64,000 nt of DNA. Origin: Flavobacterium sp. Root420. Lineage in GTDB: Bacteria; Bacteroidota; Bacteroidia; Flavobacteriales; Flavobacteriaceae. Position numbers and translations under genes: made by a program. The first letter of the stretch is position 1, and each line of letters opens with the position of its first letter. The notes under the pieces are model-generated. The model ran no database searches, had not been told where the DNA came from, and saw nothing but the letters and a program-made list of their open reading frames with translations. The stretch covers positions 326,877 to 390,876 of the forward strand of contig NZ_LMEF01000029.1 in NCBI RefSeq assembly GCF_001427905.1, in the 5' to 3' direction. Shown here in pieces: positions 56,531 to 64,000 of this stretch.

Positions 56531-56957
56531 AAATTAATTAAAGACACTTTACAAAGAAAGTTACCATGAATTTTGTTGTCAGGACACAGTTTGATTCGAT
56601 TGACGAATACTTCCAAAATTGAATTGCTAAAACTCCTGAAAAAGAAAATTATATTCTGATACAAAACGATCCGCGTAATACCATTATTTGTCCGGTAAGC
56701 GCGAGATCAAACAATCCCACAATCAATAATACCTACTGAAAGCCGTCTCAATTCAAAATTTGAGGCGGTTTTTTCATATGAAATCATGATGTAAAAGATC
56801 TATGCCAATTGGTTTTACTCCAGATTTAGCAACAACGGCTCCGCTCGTATTAATAATTTTCAAACTTATAAATAAGGGAAATTACTCAAGCTTTTAAATC
56901 AGAAGAAAAATCAGTATTTCTGGATTGGCAGGGTACTATATATAGAAATAAAATAAT
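56531..56957. other. gap with interrupted 58-codon frame
   Basis: From ATG 56566 the frame reads FVVRTQFDSIDEYFQN, stop TGA at 56620, and continues IAKTPEKENYILIQNDPRNT to a TGA at 56737. A terminator (56743-56775) follows. The segment beyond it is noncoding. Confidence 0.35.
56743..56775 (+). terminator. terminator downstream of DUF4302 region
   Basis: A 9-bp stem with one G-T pair (CCGTCTCAA with TTGAGGCGG) and a six-T tract. Confidence 0.75.
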
Positions 56958-58001
56958 CTATCGTATCTGATACCAGTTGATGCCATCATTCTGTACTTCA
57001 ATACAGCTTGAGGCATTGATTGTATTTACTGAACTTCCTGCTAAATTAATATAATTTGCTGTAAGGGACTTTGATAAGGCAGAATTATTGATAATACTAT
57101 ATATCCGACCCATTATTCCTGACGAAGCAGCAGGCAGCGTAACAGTAAATGCAGACCCAAGTGGAATGATGACTGTTTTATGACTTTGATCTAATGTTAA
57201 GTCTGCAGAAATGACCGTGATAGCATTGGCAATACTGCCATTTACCTGAAAAGTAGATGTTGGTGAAATTCCGACTCCAAAAAGCCCTGTGTTGGTGAAC
57301 CTTGCAAATGTAGTAAAAGCCGTTGCATTAGTATATTTACCAAAAGCGAGATGTGGTGGTACTCCTGCAAAATTTGATGTAAATACGCGCAGTGCATCTG
57401 TTGTACCGGTTTGGGCAGCAGAAACTTTTTCCATCCCATACGCATCACCATTAGCAATAAAATATATTGCAGCTATTCCCATTCGTGTATCTTTAGCAAA
57501 TCCTAACCCAACTGGAGCCTGAAATTCAGGCTTTCCGGAGCCCGAAAAGGTAAGATTATTAGCTCCTAAAGTAACTGTACGATTACCTGTTATCGTACCA
57601 TTACTGTTGTAAATGTCAGTCGCGGTTACTGATGATCCTAAAGTAGTTTTCCATGATCCGTTGGTATAGACAAAAGTTACAGCCTGACCATTGAGAATTG
57701 TGGTGCCTGAAAATGCTGCACTAAAACCACCTGTAGTATTATTAGAAATGGTCAATATGTGACCATTGATAGTTGGAACAAATGCTGTTATAGTTACAGT
57801 AGCTGTAGCAGTACCTGTAATACTGGCCAGCGAAGTATCAGTATTAATACTGGCCGCATTAGAAGACACCGTAAAACTTGTCTGCCTAAGAGTGACCGCT
57901 CCGTTAACATCCAACATTGTTCTGGGGTCAGTAGTATTCATCCCAATTTGTGCAAAGGATAAGTAGGGGATAAAAAACAGGAGCAGAATTTTATTTTTCA
58001 T
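56958..58001 (-). CDS. secreted repetitive fibre-like protein (tandem copy 2)
   Basis: A 347-residue protein with a signal peptide (KNKILLLFFIPYLSFAQIGM). It is rich in Thr/Ser/Asn/Gly with short beta-strand repeats (GTATATVTITAFVPTINGHI), like phage-tail/collar or adhesin stalks. Blocks NTTDPRTMLDVNGAVTLRQT and SHKTVIIPLGSAFTVTLPAA are shared with its upstream paralogue at 58157-59191. Such proteins are common in Flavobacteria and their role is unknown. Confidence 0.75.
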   Translation of the reverse strand: MKNKILLLFFIPYLSFAQIGMNTTDPRTMLDVNGAVTLRQTSFTVSSNAASINTDTSLASITGTATATVTITAFVPTINGHILTISNNTTGGFSAAFSGTTILNGQAVTFVYTNGSWKTTLGSSVTATDIYNSNGTITGNRTVTLGANNLTFSGSGKPEFQAPVGLGFAKDTRMGIAAIYFIANGDAYGMEKVSAAQTGTTDALRVFTSNFAGVPPHLAFGKYTNATAFTTFARFTNTGLFGVGISPTSTFQVNGSIANAITVISADLTLDQSHKTVIIPLGSAFTVTLPAASSGIMGRIYSIINNSALSKSLTANYINLAGSSVNTINASSCIEVQNDGINWYQIR

Positions 58002-58156
58002 TTTAATTGTCCTTTTGGATTATGTAATACTTTAAAGCAAATTTTTATAAAGCCGTCATTTCTAAGCAATGACTTTATATTACGATGAAAAATTATTTGA
58101 TAAAAAGTTTCAACCTTCAATTTCACATCGATAAGTCTATCAAAACCCTTCTTGTC

Positions 58157-59191
58157 TTATTGTATCTGATGCCAGTTTGTACCATCACTCTGCACTTCTA
58201 CACTGCTTGCTGCATTGATTGTATTTACAGAAGTCCCTGTTAAATCAGAATAATTTACGGTAAGGGATTTCGAATCGACTGTATTATTAACAATGGTATA
58301 AACTCTCCCCGGTATTCCTGCTGCTGCGGGTAGCGTAACGGTAAATGCAGACCCAAGCGGAATAATTACCGTTTTATGACTCTGATCTAATGTTAAGTTC
58401 CCGGAAATAACTATGATACTATTTGCAATGCTGCCATTTACTTGAAATGTAGAAGTTGGCGTAGTGGTAGCAATACCAAAATTTCCCCCGTTGGTAAATC
58501 TGGCATATTCGGTATAAGCAGTTGCAGTGGTATACTTACCAAAAGCAAGATGTGCCGCTGCAACGCTTGCGGTAAATAAACGCAGTGCCGGAGTCGTACC
58601 GCTTTGGGTAGTTGAAACCTGCTCCATACCGTACACATCGCCATTAGCAGGATTATATATTGTCGAAATCCCCATTCGCGTATCTTTTGCAAACCCGAAC
58701 CAATTTTGAAATTCAGTTCTTCCTGTACCAGTAAAAGTAAGACTATTTGAACCAAGGGCTACCGTACGATTACTAGTCAGGGTACCATCACTATTGTACA
58801 GATTATTTGTTGATATGGTAGATGTGCCCATTGTAGTTTTCCATGCGCTGTTGGTATATACAAAAGCTATGGCTTGGGCATTGGGAATAGTTGTTCCTGC
58901 AAACGTTGCACCAAAACCACCTGTAGTATTATTTGAAATAATTAACATGTGACCATTAATAGTCGGGGTATATGCTGTTACCGTAACCGTTCCTGTAGCA
59001 TTACCGATAATATTGGCCAGTGAAGTTTCTGTGTTAATGTTCACTGCGTTAGAAGCCACCGTAAAGCTTACTTCTCTACTTGTAACTGCTCCATTGACAT
59101 CTAATGTTGTTCTGGGATCAGTAGTGTTTATTCCGATTTGGGCAAAGGATAAATAAGGAATAAAAAACAGAAAAAGAATTTTATTTTTCAT
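58157..59191 (-). CDS. secreted repetitive fibre-like protein (tandem copy 1)
   Basis: A 344-residue protein collinear with and closely similar to the next gene (both begin with KNKIL.LFFIPYLSFAQIG and end in a STVEVQ/INWYQI-type block). The strand-rich middle differs most. The pair is separated by 155 bp and looks like a recent tandem duplication. Not recognised beyond a secreted fibre-like design. Confidence 0.75.
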   Translation of the reverse strand: MKNKILFLFFIPYLSFAQIGINTTDPRTTLDVNGAVTSREVSFTVASNAVNINTETSLANIIGNATGTVTVTAYTPTINGHMLIISNNTTGGFGATFAGTTIPNAQAIAFVYTNSAWKTTMGTSTISTNNLYNSDGTLTSNRTVALGSNSLTFTGTGRTEFQNWFGFAKDTRMGISTIYNPANGDVYGMEQVSTTQSGTTPALRLFTASVAAAHLAFGKYTTATAYTEYARFTNGGNFGIATTTPTSTFQVNGSIANSIIVISGNLTLDQSHKTVIIPLGSAFTVTLPAAAGIPGRVYTIVNNTVDSKSLTVNYSDLTGTSVNTINAASSVEVQSDGTNWHQIQ

Positions 59192-59400
59192 TTTAACCGT
59201 CTTTGATTATTAAATGTTTTTTATTAAGATAAATAAAGATAATATTTTTTTTAGATGTAAACAAAGTGTCTGTAATCTTTTAAATCTGTTAAAATCACCA
59301 ATTTAAGATTGGAACCGGTCGGCCTCCAATGATAAATTTTTGAAATCTCTGATGTAATAAATACTTTACGTTCATCTCTGCTTGCAGGTAGTCCTTTCAG

Positions 59401-59600
59401 TCATCTATAATAGCTGCTGGGATCTACATAAAGAAATTTGCATATTTTGATAATGGGGCAACTTATCTGCATTTTCTCTGATAACTTGATACCGTACTCG
59501 TCTTTTCTGCAAAAGAGATCCACCACCTTTTTCGAGAATATCTCGTTCCAGTTTGATGTTCTTAAAGAAAAGGTATCCATTCCATTGAAAATGCGCCACA
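59401..59600 (-). mobile_element. degraded IS3-family transposase fragment
   Basis: Two overlapping minus-strand frames read FFKNIKLERDILEKGGGSLL (end of OrfA, typical ERDILKK motif) and IKICKFLYVDPSSYYR (start of OrfB, mCkvLxVsxSgYY). The element's ends and most of its body are gone. Confidence 0.6.
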
Positions 59601-59746
59601 AAGTTTTTGAGTGTTTTTGTAAATATTGAAAAGCGTTATAAAAGAAAAGACCCTGCAAATCGTTGTATTTCCAGGGTTTTTCGATTTTTTTGGCCTTTTT
59701 TGAAAACTTTGAAAATCTTGTTTTTCCCTTGTTTTCGGGCCTTCGT

Positions 59747-59766
59747 GGAGAAAGAGGGATTCGAAC
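59747..59766 (-). other. tRNA 3'-end-like fragment, possible att site
   Basis: The plus strand reads GGAGAAAGAGGGATTCGAAC, the reverse complement of a T-loop plus acceptor end as in tRNA-Ser. No full tRNA is seen. It lies 50 bp before motif A', the same order as at other repeat loci. Confidence 0.5.
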
Positions 59767-59816
59767 AAAACCGTCACATCCCGTTTATATACTGCATTTT
59801 TAATATTTTTTTTTGC

Positions 59817-59840
59817 TGTGCCACGAATATGCCACAAATT
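59817..59840. repeat. dispersed repeat, motif A' copy
   Basis: TGTGCCACGAATATGCCACA followed by AAATTTCAAATT, close to the A' copy at 44208-44230. Motif B is present only as the partial piece at 59571-59583. Confidence 0.65.
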
Positions 59841-60224
59841 TCAAATTTGTTTAAAATGAATGTTATAATTCTTTATTGTTTTAATTATAAAAATACAAAT
59901 TTTTATAATTAATGACAAAGAATAAAATTGAAATTGCTTTAAATGATTTTAAGGAATTGGAAAGGATTTTTATATAATTTTTTATCACTTGTTACTTCTC
60001 AATGCAGAATGTAACAAAAGTTACACATTGACAGAAAGGTATATCATAACTTCGCGGTGTTAAAATTTTTACCTGATAAGAAGCTGATTCAAATTCTAAT
60101 ACTCAAGTAGTTTGGAAGCAGTGGATACTTTATATTCGCAGCCTATTTTTCATGTATTTTTTTTTAACCAAATCACTATATCGATTTCGTAATATTATTT
60201 TGAATTAAAAAAAAGAAAAAAAAC

Positions 60225-63011
60225 ATGAACAATTTAACTAAAACGGTATTTATTTTCGGTGATAAACAAGCAGATGGTAATGCCGAAATGAAGAATCTTC
60301 TTGGAGGAAAAGGAGCCAATCTTGCCGAAATGAATTTGCTTGGAATTCCAGTACCTCCGGGATTCACTATTACAACCGAAATGTGCAGAATCTACCTTAA
60401 CGAAGGACATGACAAACTCATCAGTATTATTAAAAATGAAGTAACAGCTTCAATTAAATTTATTGAAGATCGCACCGGAACTAAGTTTTCAGATGTCGAT
60501 AATCCATGTCTTGTTTCGGTGCGATCTGGATCGCGCGCGTCTATGCCAGGGATGATGGATACTATTTTAAATCTTGGACTGAATGAAAATATTGTTAAAG
60601 GGTTGATAAAAAAAACAAACAATGCTCGTTTCGTTTGGGATTCCTATAGGAGATTTATACAAATGTATGGCAAGGTAGTAATGGACGTCAGACCTGAGGA
60701 AGGCGATTTTGTAGACCCATTTGAAGAAATTTTAGACGAGGCAAAAATCCAAAAGGGCTATCAGACTGATAGTGAATTTAATGCTGAAGACTTAAAAAAT
60801 ATTGCTCAAAGCTTTAAGAAATTAGTTAAAAAATCCACTGGAAAAGATTTTCCAAGTGATCCATGGGAACAGCTTTGGGGCGCAATTACTGCCGTATTTG
60901 ATAGCTGGATGAATGAAAGGGCAATATACTACAGGGAAATGAACAATATACCGCAAGAATGGGGAACTGCGGTTAATGTTCAAGCTATGGTTTTCGGAAA
61001 TATGGGGCAAAAGTCTGCAACGGGTGTTTCCTTTACAAGGGATGCCAGTACTGGCGAGAAAATCTTTAATGGTGAGTTTTTGACCAACGCGCAGGGAGAA
61101 GATGTGGTTGCAGGTACGAGGACACCTCGACAGATTACAATTGAAGGTTCAAGAAGATGGGCATCCCTCTCTGGCATCGCCGAAGATATTCGATCTATAG
61201 ATTTTCCATCCCTGGAAGAAATGATGCCTGAGATTTATCAAGAGTTACTTGGCTGTGCCGAAGTGTTGGAACTACATTTCAAAGATATGCAGGATATCGA
61301 ATTTACCGTTCAGGAAGGGAAACTGTGGATACTCCAGACCAGAAATGGCAAAAGGACTGGAGCTGCGATGGTAAAGATGGCTGTGGATATGCTGGAGGAA
61401 AATTTATTAGACGAAAAGACAGCTGTTTTAAGAGTTGATCCAAAAAGGCTGGATGAGCTGCTTCACCCAATTTTCGACCAAGGTGAAATAATTCAGTCCG
61501 ATATCATTGCGCAAGGTCTTCCTGCATCACCTGGAGCCTCTTCTGGACGAATCGTTTTTTTCGCTGAGGATGCTCAACTTTGGTCGTCAGAGGGCGAAAG
61601 TGTAATTTTGGTGCGTATAGAAACCTCACCAGAGGACTTGAAAGGAATGGTTGCAGCAAATGGTATACTTACTGCACGAGGTGGTATGACCTCTCACGCG
61701 GCAGTTGTAGCAAGAGGAATGGGAAAATGCTGTATAGCAGGTGCCGAAAGGCTCAAGATTGATTACAAACAACGCATTATGCAGACTGAAAACTTAACAC
61801 TGAAGGAAGGAGACTGGATTTCTCTGGACGGATCAACCGGTAAAATATATCAGGGAAAACTTAAAACCTCAGAAGCGCAGCTAACAGCAGATTTTGAAAA
61901 ATTAATGGATCTTAGTGATCAATACTCCCGGCTTGAGGTTAGAACAAATGCCGACACCCCAAAGGATGTTATGACAGCGCGCAGATTTGGAGCCAAAGGA
62001 ATCGGACTTTGCAGGACCGAACATATGTTTTTCGATGATGATAAAATTATGTCAATGCGTGAAATGATACTTTCAGAGAATGAAGTAGGACGCAGGAAAG
62101 CCCTCGCGAAACTGTTGCCTATGCAGAGAAAGGATTTTGAAGATATATTCAGATTAATGAACGGGCTGCCGGTAAATATACGACTTCTTGACCCTCCACT
62201 GCATGAGTTTGTTCCCCATGATGAAAAAGTCCAGAAAGAACTGGCAGATGAAATGGGGATTTCACATGAAATCATTAAGCAAAAAATCGAATCTCTTTAT
62301 GAATTTAATCCCATGATGGGACATAGGGGCTGTAGGCTGGGAAATACTTACCCAGAGATTTCAGAAATGCAGGCAACTGCAATTTTAGAAGCGGCATTGC
62401 ATATAAAATATGAGGGTATTGAAAGCCGCCCTGAAATAATGATTCCTCTTACAGGAACAGTGGAAGAGATGCAGATGCAGAAAAAAATAATTAATCAAAC
62501 TGCAGAGAAAATTTTTGAACTGTATGGTGATCGGATCGAATATCTTGTAGGTACAATGATTGAAGTACCGCGTGCAGTACTTATTGCAGATAAAATTGCT
62601 GAGCACGCAGAATTTTTCTCTTTTGGGACTAACGATCTTACACAAATGACTTTTGGATATTCGCGTGATGATTCTGGGAAATTTCTTCCAATGTATTTGG
62701 AAAAGGGTATTGTAAAAGATGATCCCTTTCAGGTTTTAGATCAGGAAGGCGTGGGGCAACTTGTTACAATGGCTGTACGAAAAGGAAAGATTGGCCGTTC
62801 GAATCTTAAAATCGGTATCTGCGGTGAACATGGCGGAGATCCCGCAAGTGTGGAGTTCTTTCATAATGAAGGACTAAATTATGTAAGTTGCTCACCTTAT
62901 CGCGTACCAATAGCTAGGTTGGCCGCGGCACACGCTGCTATCAAAGAAGATAAAAAAATAAACGCAGCTGCTCAGTACGCAATAAAAAGACAAGAAAGCC
63001 TGCTGATTTAA
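60225..63011 (+). CDS. ppdK: pyruvate, phosphate dikinase
   Basis: A 928-residue, full-length PPDK. The N-terminal ATP-grasp part begins FIFGDKQADGNAEMKNLLGG and KGANLAEM. The phospho-carrier His lies in GGMTSHAAVVARGMGKCCIA near residue 490, and the C-terminal PEP/pyruvate barrel has the catalytic CGEHGGDP near residue 865. It interconverts pyruvate, ATP and Pi with PEP, AMP and PPi. It stands alone in the cytoplasm's central metabolism. A TTG...TAACTTCG promoter-like stretch lies about 175 bp upstream. Confidence 0.97.
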   Translation: MNNLTKTVFIFGDKQADGNAEMKNLLGGKGANLAEMNLLGIPVPPGFTITTEMCRIYLNEGHDKLISIIKNEVTASIKFIEDRTGTKFSDVDNPCLVSVRSGSRASMPGMMDTILNLGLNENIVKGLIKKTNNARFVWDSYRRFIQMYGKVVMDVRPEEGDFVDPFEEILDEAKIQKGYQTDSEFNAEDLKNIAQSFKKLVKKSTGKDFPSDPWEQLWGAITAVFDSWMNERAIYYREMNNIPQEWGTAVNVQAMVFGNMGQKSATGVSFTRDASTGEKIFNGEFLTNAQGEDVVAGTRTPRQITIEGSRRWASLSGIAEDIRSIDFPSLEEMMPEIYQELLGCAEVLELHFKDMQDIEFTVQEGKLWILQTRNGKRTGAAMVKMAVDMLEENLLDEKTAVLRVDPKRLDELLHPIFDQGEIIQSDIIAQGLPASPGASSGRIVFFAEDAQLWSSEGESVILVRIETSPEDLKGMVAANGILTARGGMTSHAAVVARGMGKCCIAGAERLKIDYKQRIMQTENLTLKEGDWISLDGSTGKIYQGKLKTSEAQLTADFEKLMDLSDQYSRLEVRTNADTPKDVMTARRFGAKGIGLCRTEHMFFDDDKIMSMREMILSENEVGRRKALAKLLPMQRKDFEDIFRLMNGLPVNIRLLDPPLHEFVPHDEKVQKELADEMGISHEIIKQKIESLYEFNPMMGHRGCRLGNTYPEISEMQATAILEAALHIKYEGIESRPEIMIPLTGTVEEMQMQKKIINQTAEKIFELYGDRIEYLVGTMIEVPRAVLIADKIAEHAEFFSFGTNDLTQMTFGYSRDDSGKFLPMYLEKGIVKDDPFQVLDQEGVGQLVTMAVRKGKIGRSNLKIGICGEHGGDPASVEFFHNEGLNYVSCSPYRVPIARLAAAHAAIKEDKKINAAAQYAIKRQESLLI

Positions 63012-63647
63012 CGGCTATGAATTTTAATACTCCAGCTTGAATAATTGGGAAAACTGTCGTAGGACAGCCTTCCTAATATGTCAGAGAGTATCGAGTTAAA
63101 TTGATTTAGTTACTTTTTAATTTATGAATTATTATGATTTTTAAATTGCTCATTAACGTATGTCTGGTAACTATTATACACTTCATAAAAACAGCATATT
63201 GTGTTTAGATAATTCATATAACTACAGGAATAAATTTTATTTCATTTTTGTTATTTAACTTATTTAATCTTATTTTTTTAAATATTTATTAAAAATGCTA
63301 GTAATAATTTAATATCTGTGACAAATGGCACATAATGGACGAATTAGAATTTCTACTTTCGTCGCAGAAAATGAATATGACTTGTTCTTCTAAGATTGCA
63401 GGGGTAAAATGAGAACATCGAACTTTAGCCGGCTATAATTTACGATTGATGTTAATGCTATTACAAAATATTAGTAAAATTATTGGAACATTCATTTTTT
63501 CAGAGTGGCAGATCTGCTCAGAGAATTAAAAAATTGTCTTTAACATACTTTGTTTTTTAGATCAATATTTGTTCGACATATGTAAAGGCCAAGAAAAGAG
63601 CTGACTACCAGCAGCTCTTTTTATATTAATGATTATAATAATAAAAT
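63012..63647. other. 636-bp gap before trxB
   Basis: AT-rich, without a clear gene. A terminator-like hairpin lies at 63594-63622 just ahead of trxB. Confidence 0.5.
63594..63622 (+). terminator. terminator-like hairpin ahead of trxB
   Basis: A 10-bp stem (63594-63603 with 63612-63621) and an 8-nt loop, ending in Ts. It lies only 26 bp before the trxB ATG, so it might also act in the leader. Confidence 0.65.
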
Positions 63648-64000
63648 ATGTCAGATATATACGAAAAGATTAAATGCCTTATTATAGGTTCTGGTCCTGC
63701 AGGTTATACTGCTGCAATTTATGCTGCCAGAGCAAATATGAATCCGGTTTTATATCAGGGAATGCAGCCAGGCGGTCAGTTGACAACTACAAATGAAGTA
63801 GAGAACTTTCCAGGTTATGTTGATGGAGTAACAGGACCAGAAATGATGATTCAGTTACAAGATCAGGCAAAACGTTTTGGCGCAGATATTCGTGATGGCT
63901 GGGCTACTAAGGTTGATTTTTCAGGAGATATTCATAAAGTTTGGATTAACGATAGCATCGAATTGCACTGTGAAACGGTTATTATTTCAACAGGTGCTTC
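63648..64000 (+). CDS. trxB: thioredoxin reductase, 5' part
   Basis: The first ~117 residues are present; the window ends inside the gene. FAD-binding fold CLIIGSGPAGYTAAIYAARA, then GMQPGGQLTTTNEVENFPGY and VTGPEMMIQLQDQAKRFGAD, are classic for low-molecular-weight thioredoxin reductase. The CxxC redox site lies beyond the window. It reduces thioredoxin with NADPH. Confidence 0.95.
   Translation, partial: MSDIYEKIKCLIIGSGPAGYTAAIYAARANMNPVLYQGMQPGGQLTTTNEVENFPGYVDGVTGPEMMIQLQDQAKRFGADIRDGWATKVDFSGDIHKVWINDSIELHCETVIISTGA

Larger units (their letters stand above)
59192..60224. other. 1-kb gap with IS3 remnant, repeat copies and tRNA-end fragment
   Basis: Holds a decayed IS3 transposase piece (59401-59600), a partial motif B at 59571-59583 (GGTATCCATTCC), a CCCTG/CAGGG hairpin at about 59652-59677, a tRNA-3'-end-like sequence (59747-59766) and motif A' at 59817-59840. 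No intact gene. A candidate promoter for ppdK lies at 60040-60060. Confidence 0.6.

Overview
The window is AT-rich, with TAnnTTTG-type promoter motifs, SusC/SusD pairs, FecI/FecR-type regulation, DUF6520, DUF4302 and many lipoproteins. This points to a member of the Bacteroidota, most likely a Flavobacterium-like chromosome. It is an accessory-rich stretch ending in two housekeeping genes (pyruvate phosphate dikinase, thioredoxin reductase).

Layout. 0.2-6.8 kb is a probable defence island with two divergent operons. The leftward one encodes a small HExxH protein followed by two overlapping DUF262 (GmrS-like) genes, one carrying a DUF1524 HNH domain. The rightward one encodes a MazG-like pyrophosphohydrolase overlapping a PD-(D/E)XK plus DUF2075 ATPase. 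7.5-9.4 kb holds a MauE-type membrane protein and a DUF6520 peptide. 9.5-16.6 kb is a visibly GC-richer SusC-SusD-S9 peptidase operon, probably for peptide uptake and hydrolysis. 17-19.3 kb has an XRE regulator behind a perfect 38-bp palindrome and a PL1 pectate lyase lipoprotein.

19.4-29.6 kb is a respiration and metal-handling region. It has Crp/Fnr and AraC regulators, an SCO protein flanked by two paralogous CNGxC membrane proteins, a YHS lipoprotein, a lipoprotein beta-carbonic anhydrase, and two CydA-like membrane cytochromes each fused to a c-type haem domain. A 54-residue single-helix protein follows the cytochromes and may be a small subunit. 29.9-46 kb is regulator-rich and decaying. 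It has a frameshifted MATE pump, a GH31 remnant, an intact GH29 fucosidase, IS fragments, a frameshifted YhcG nuclease gene, an FAD monooxygenase, SnoaL/HxlR genes and an SDR. 47-56.5 kb is a complete regulated import locus: ECF sigma, FecR, STN-SusC, SusD, zinc metallohydrolase lipoprotein, DUF4302. 57-59.2 kb holds two tandem secreted paralogues.

For closer study I would pick five things: (1) five palindromes (one inside yhcG, four in the noncoding DNA beside it) all in the same coding phase; (2) the HExxH/DUF262/DUF262 operon divergent from MazG/DUF2075; (3) the CydA-like pair with its 54-residue neighbour; (4) a dispersed repeat family lying beside tRNA-3'-end-like sequences; (5) the CNGxC pair around SCO. 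All functions are read from sequence motifs without a database search.
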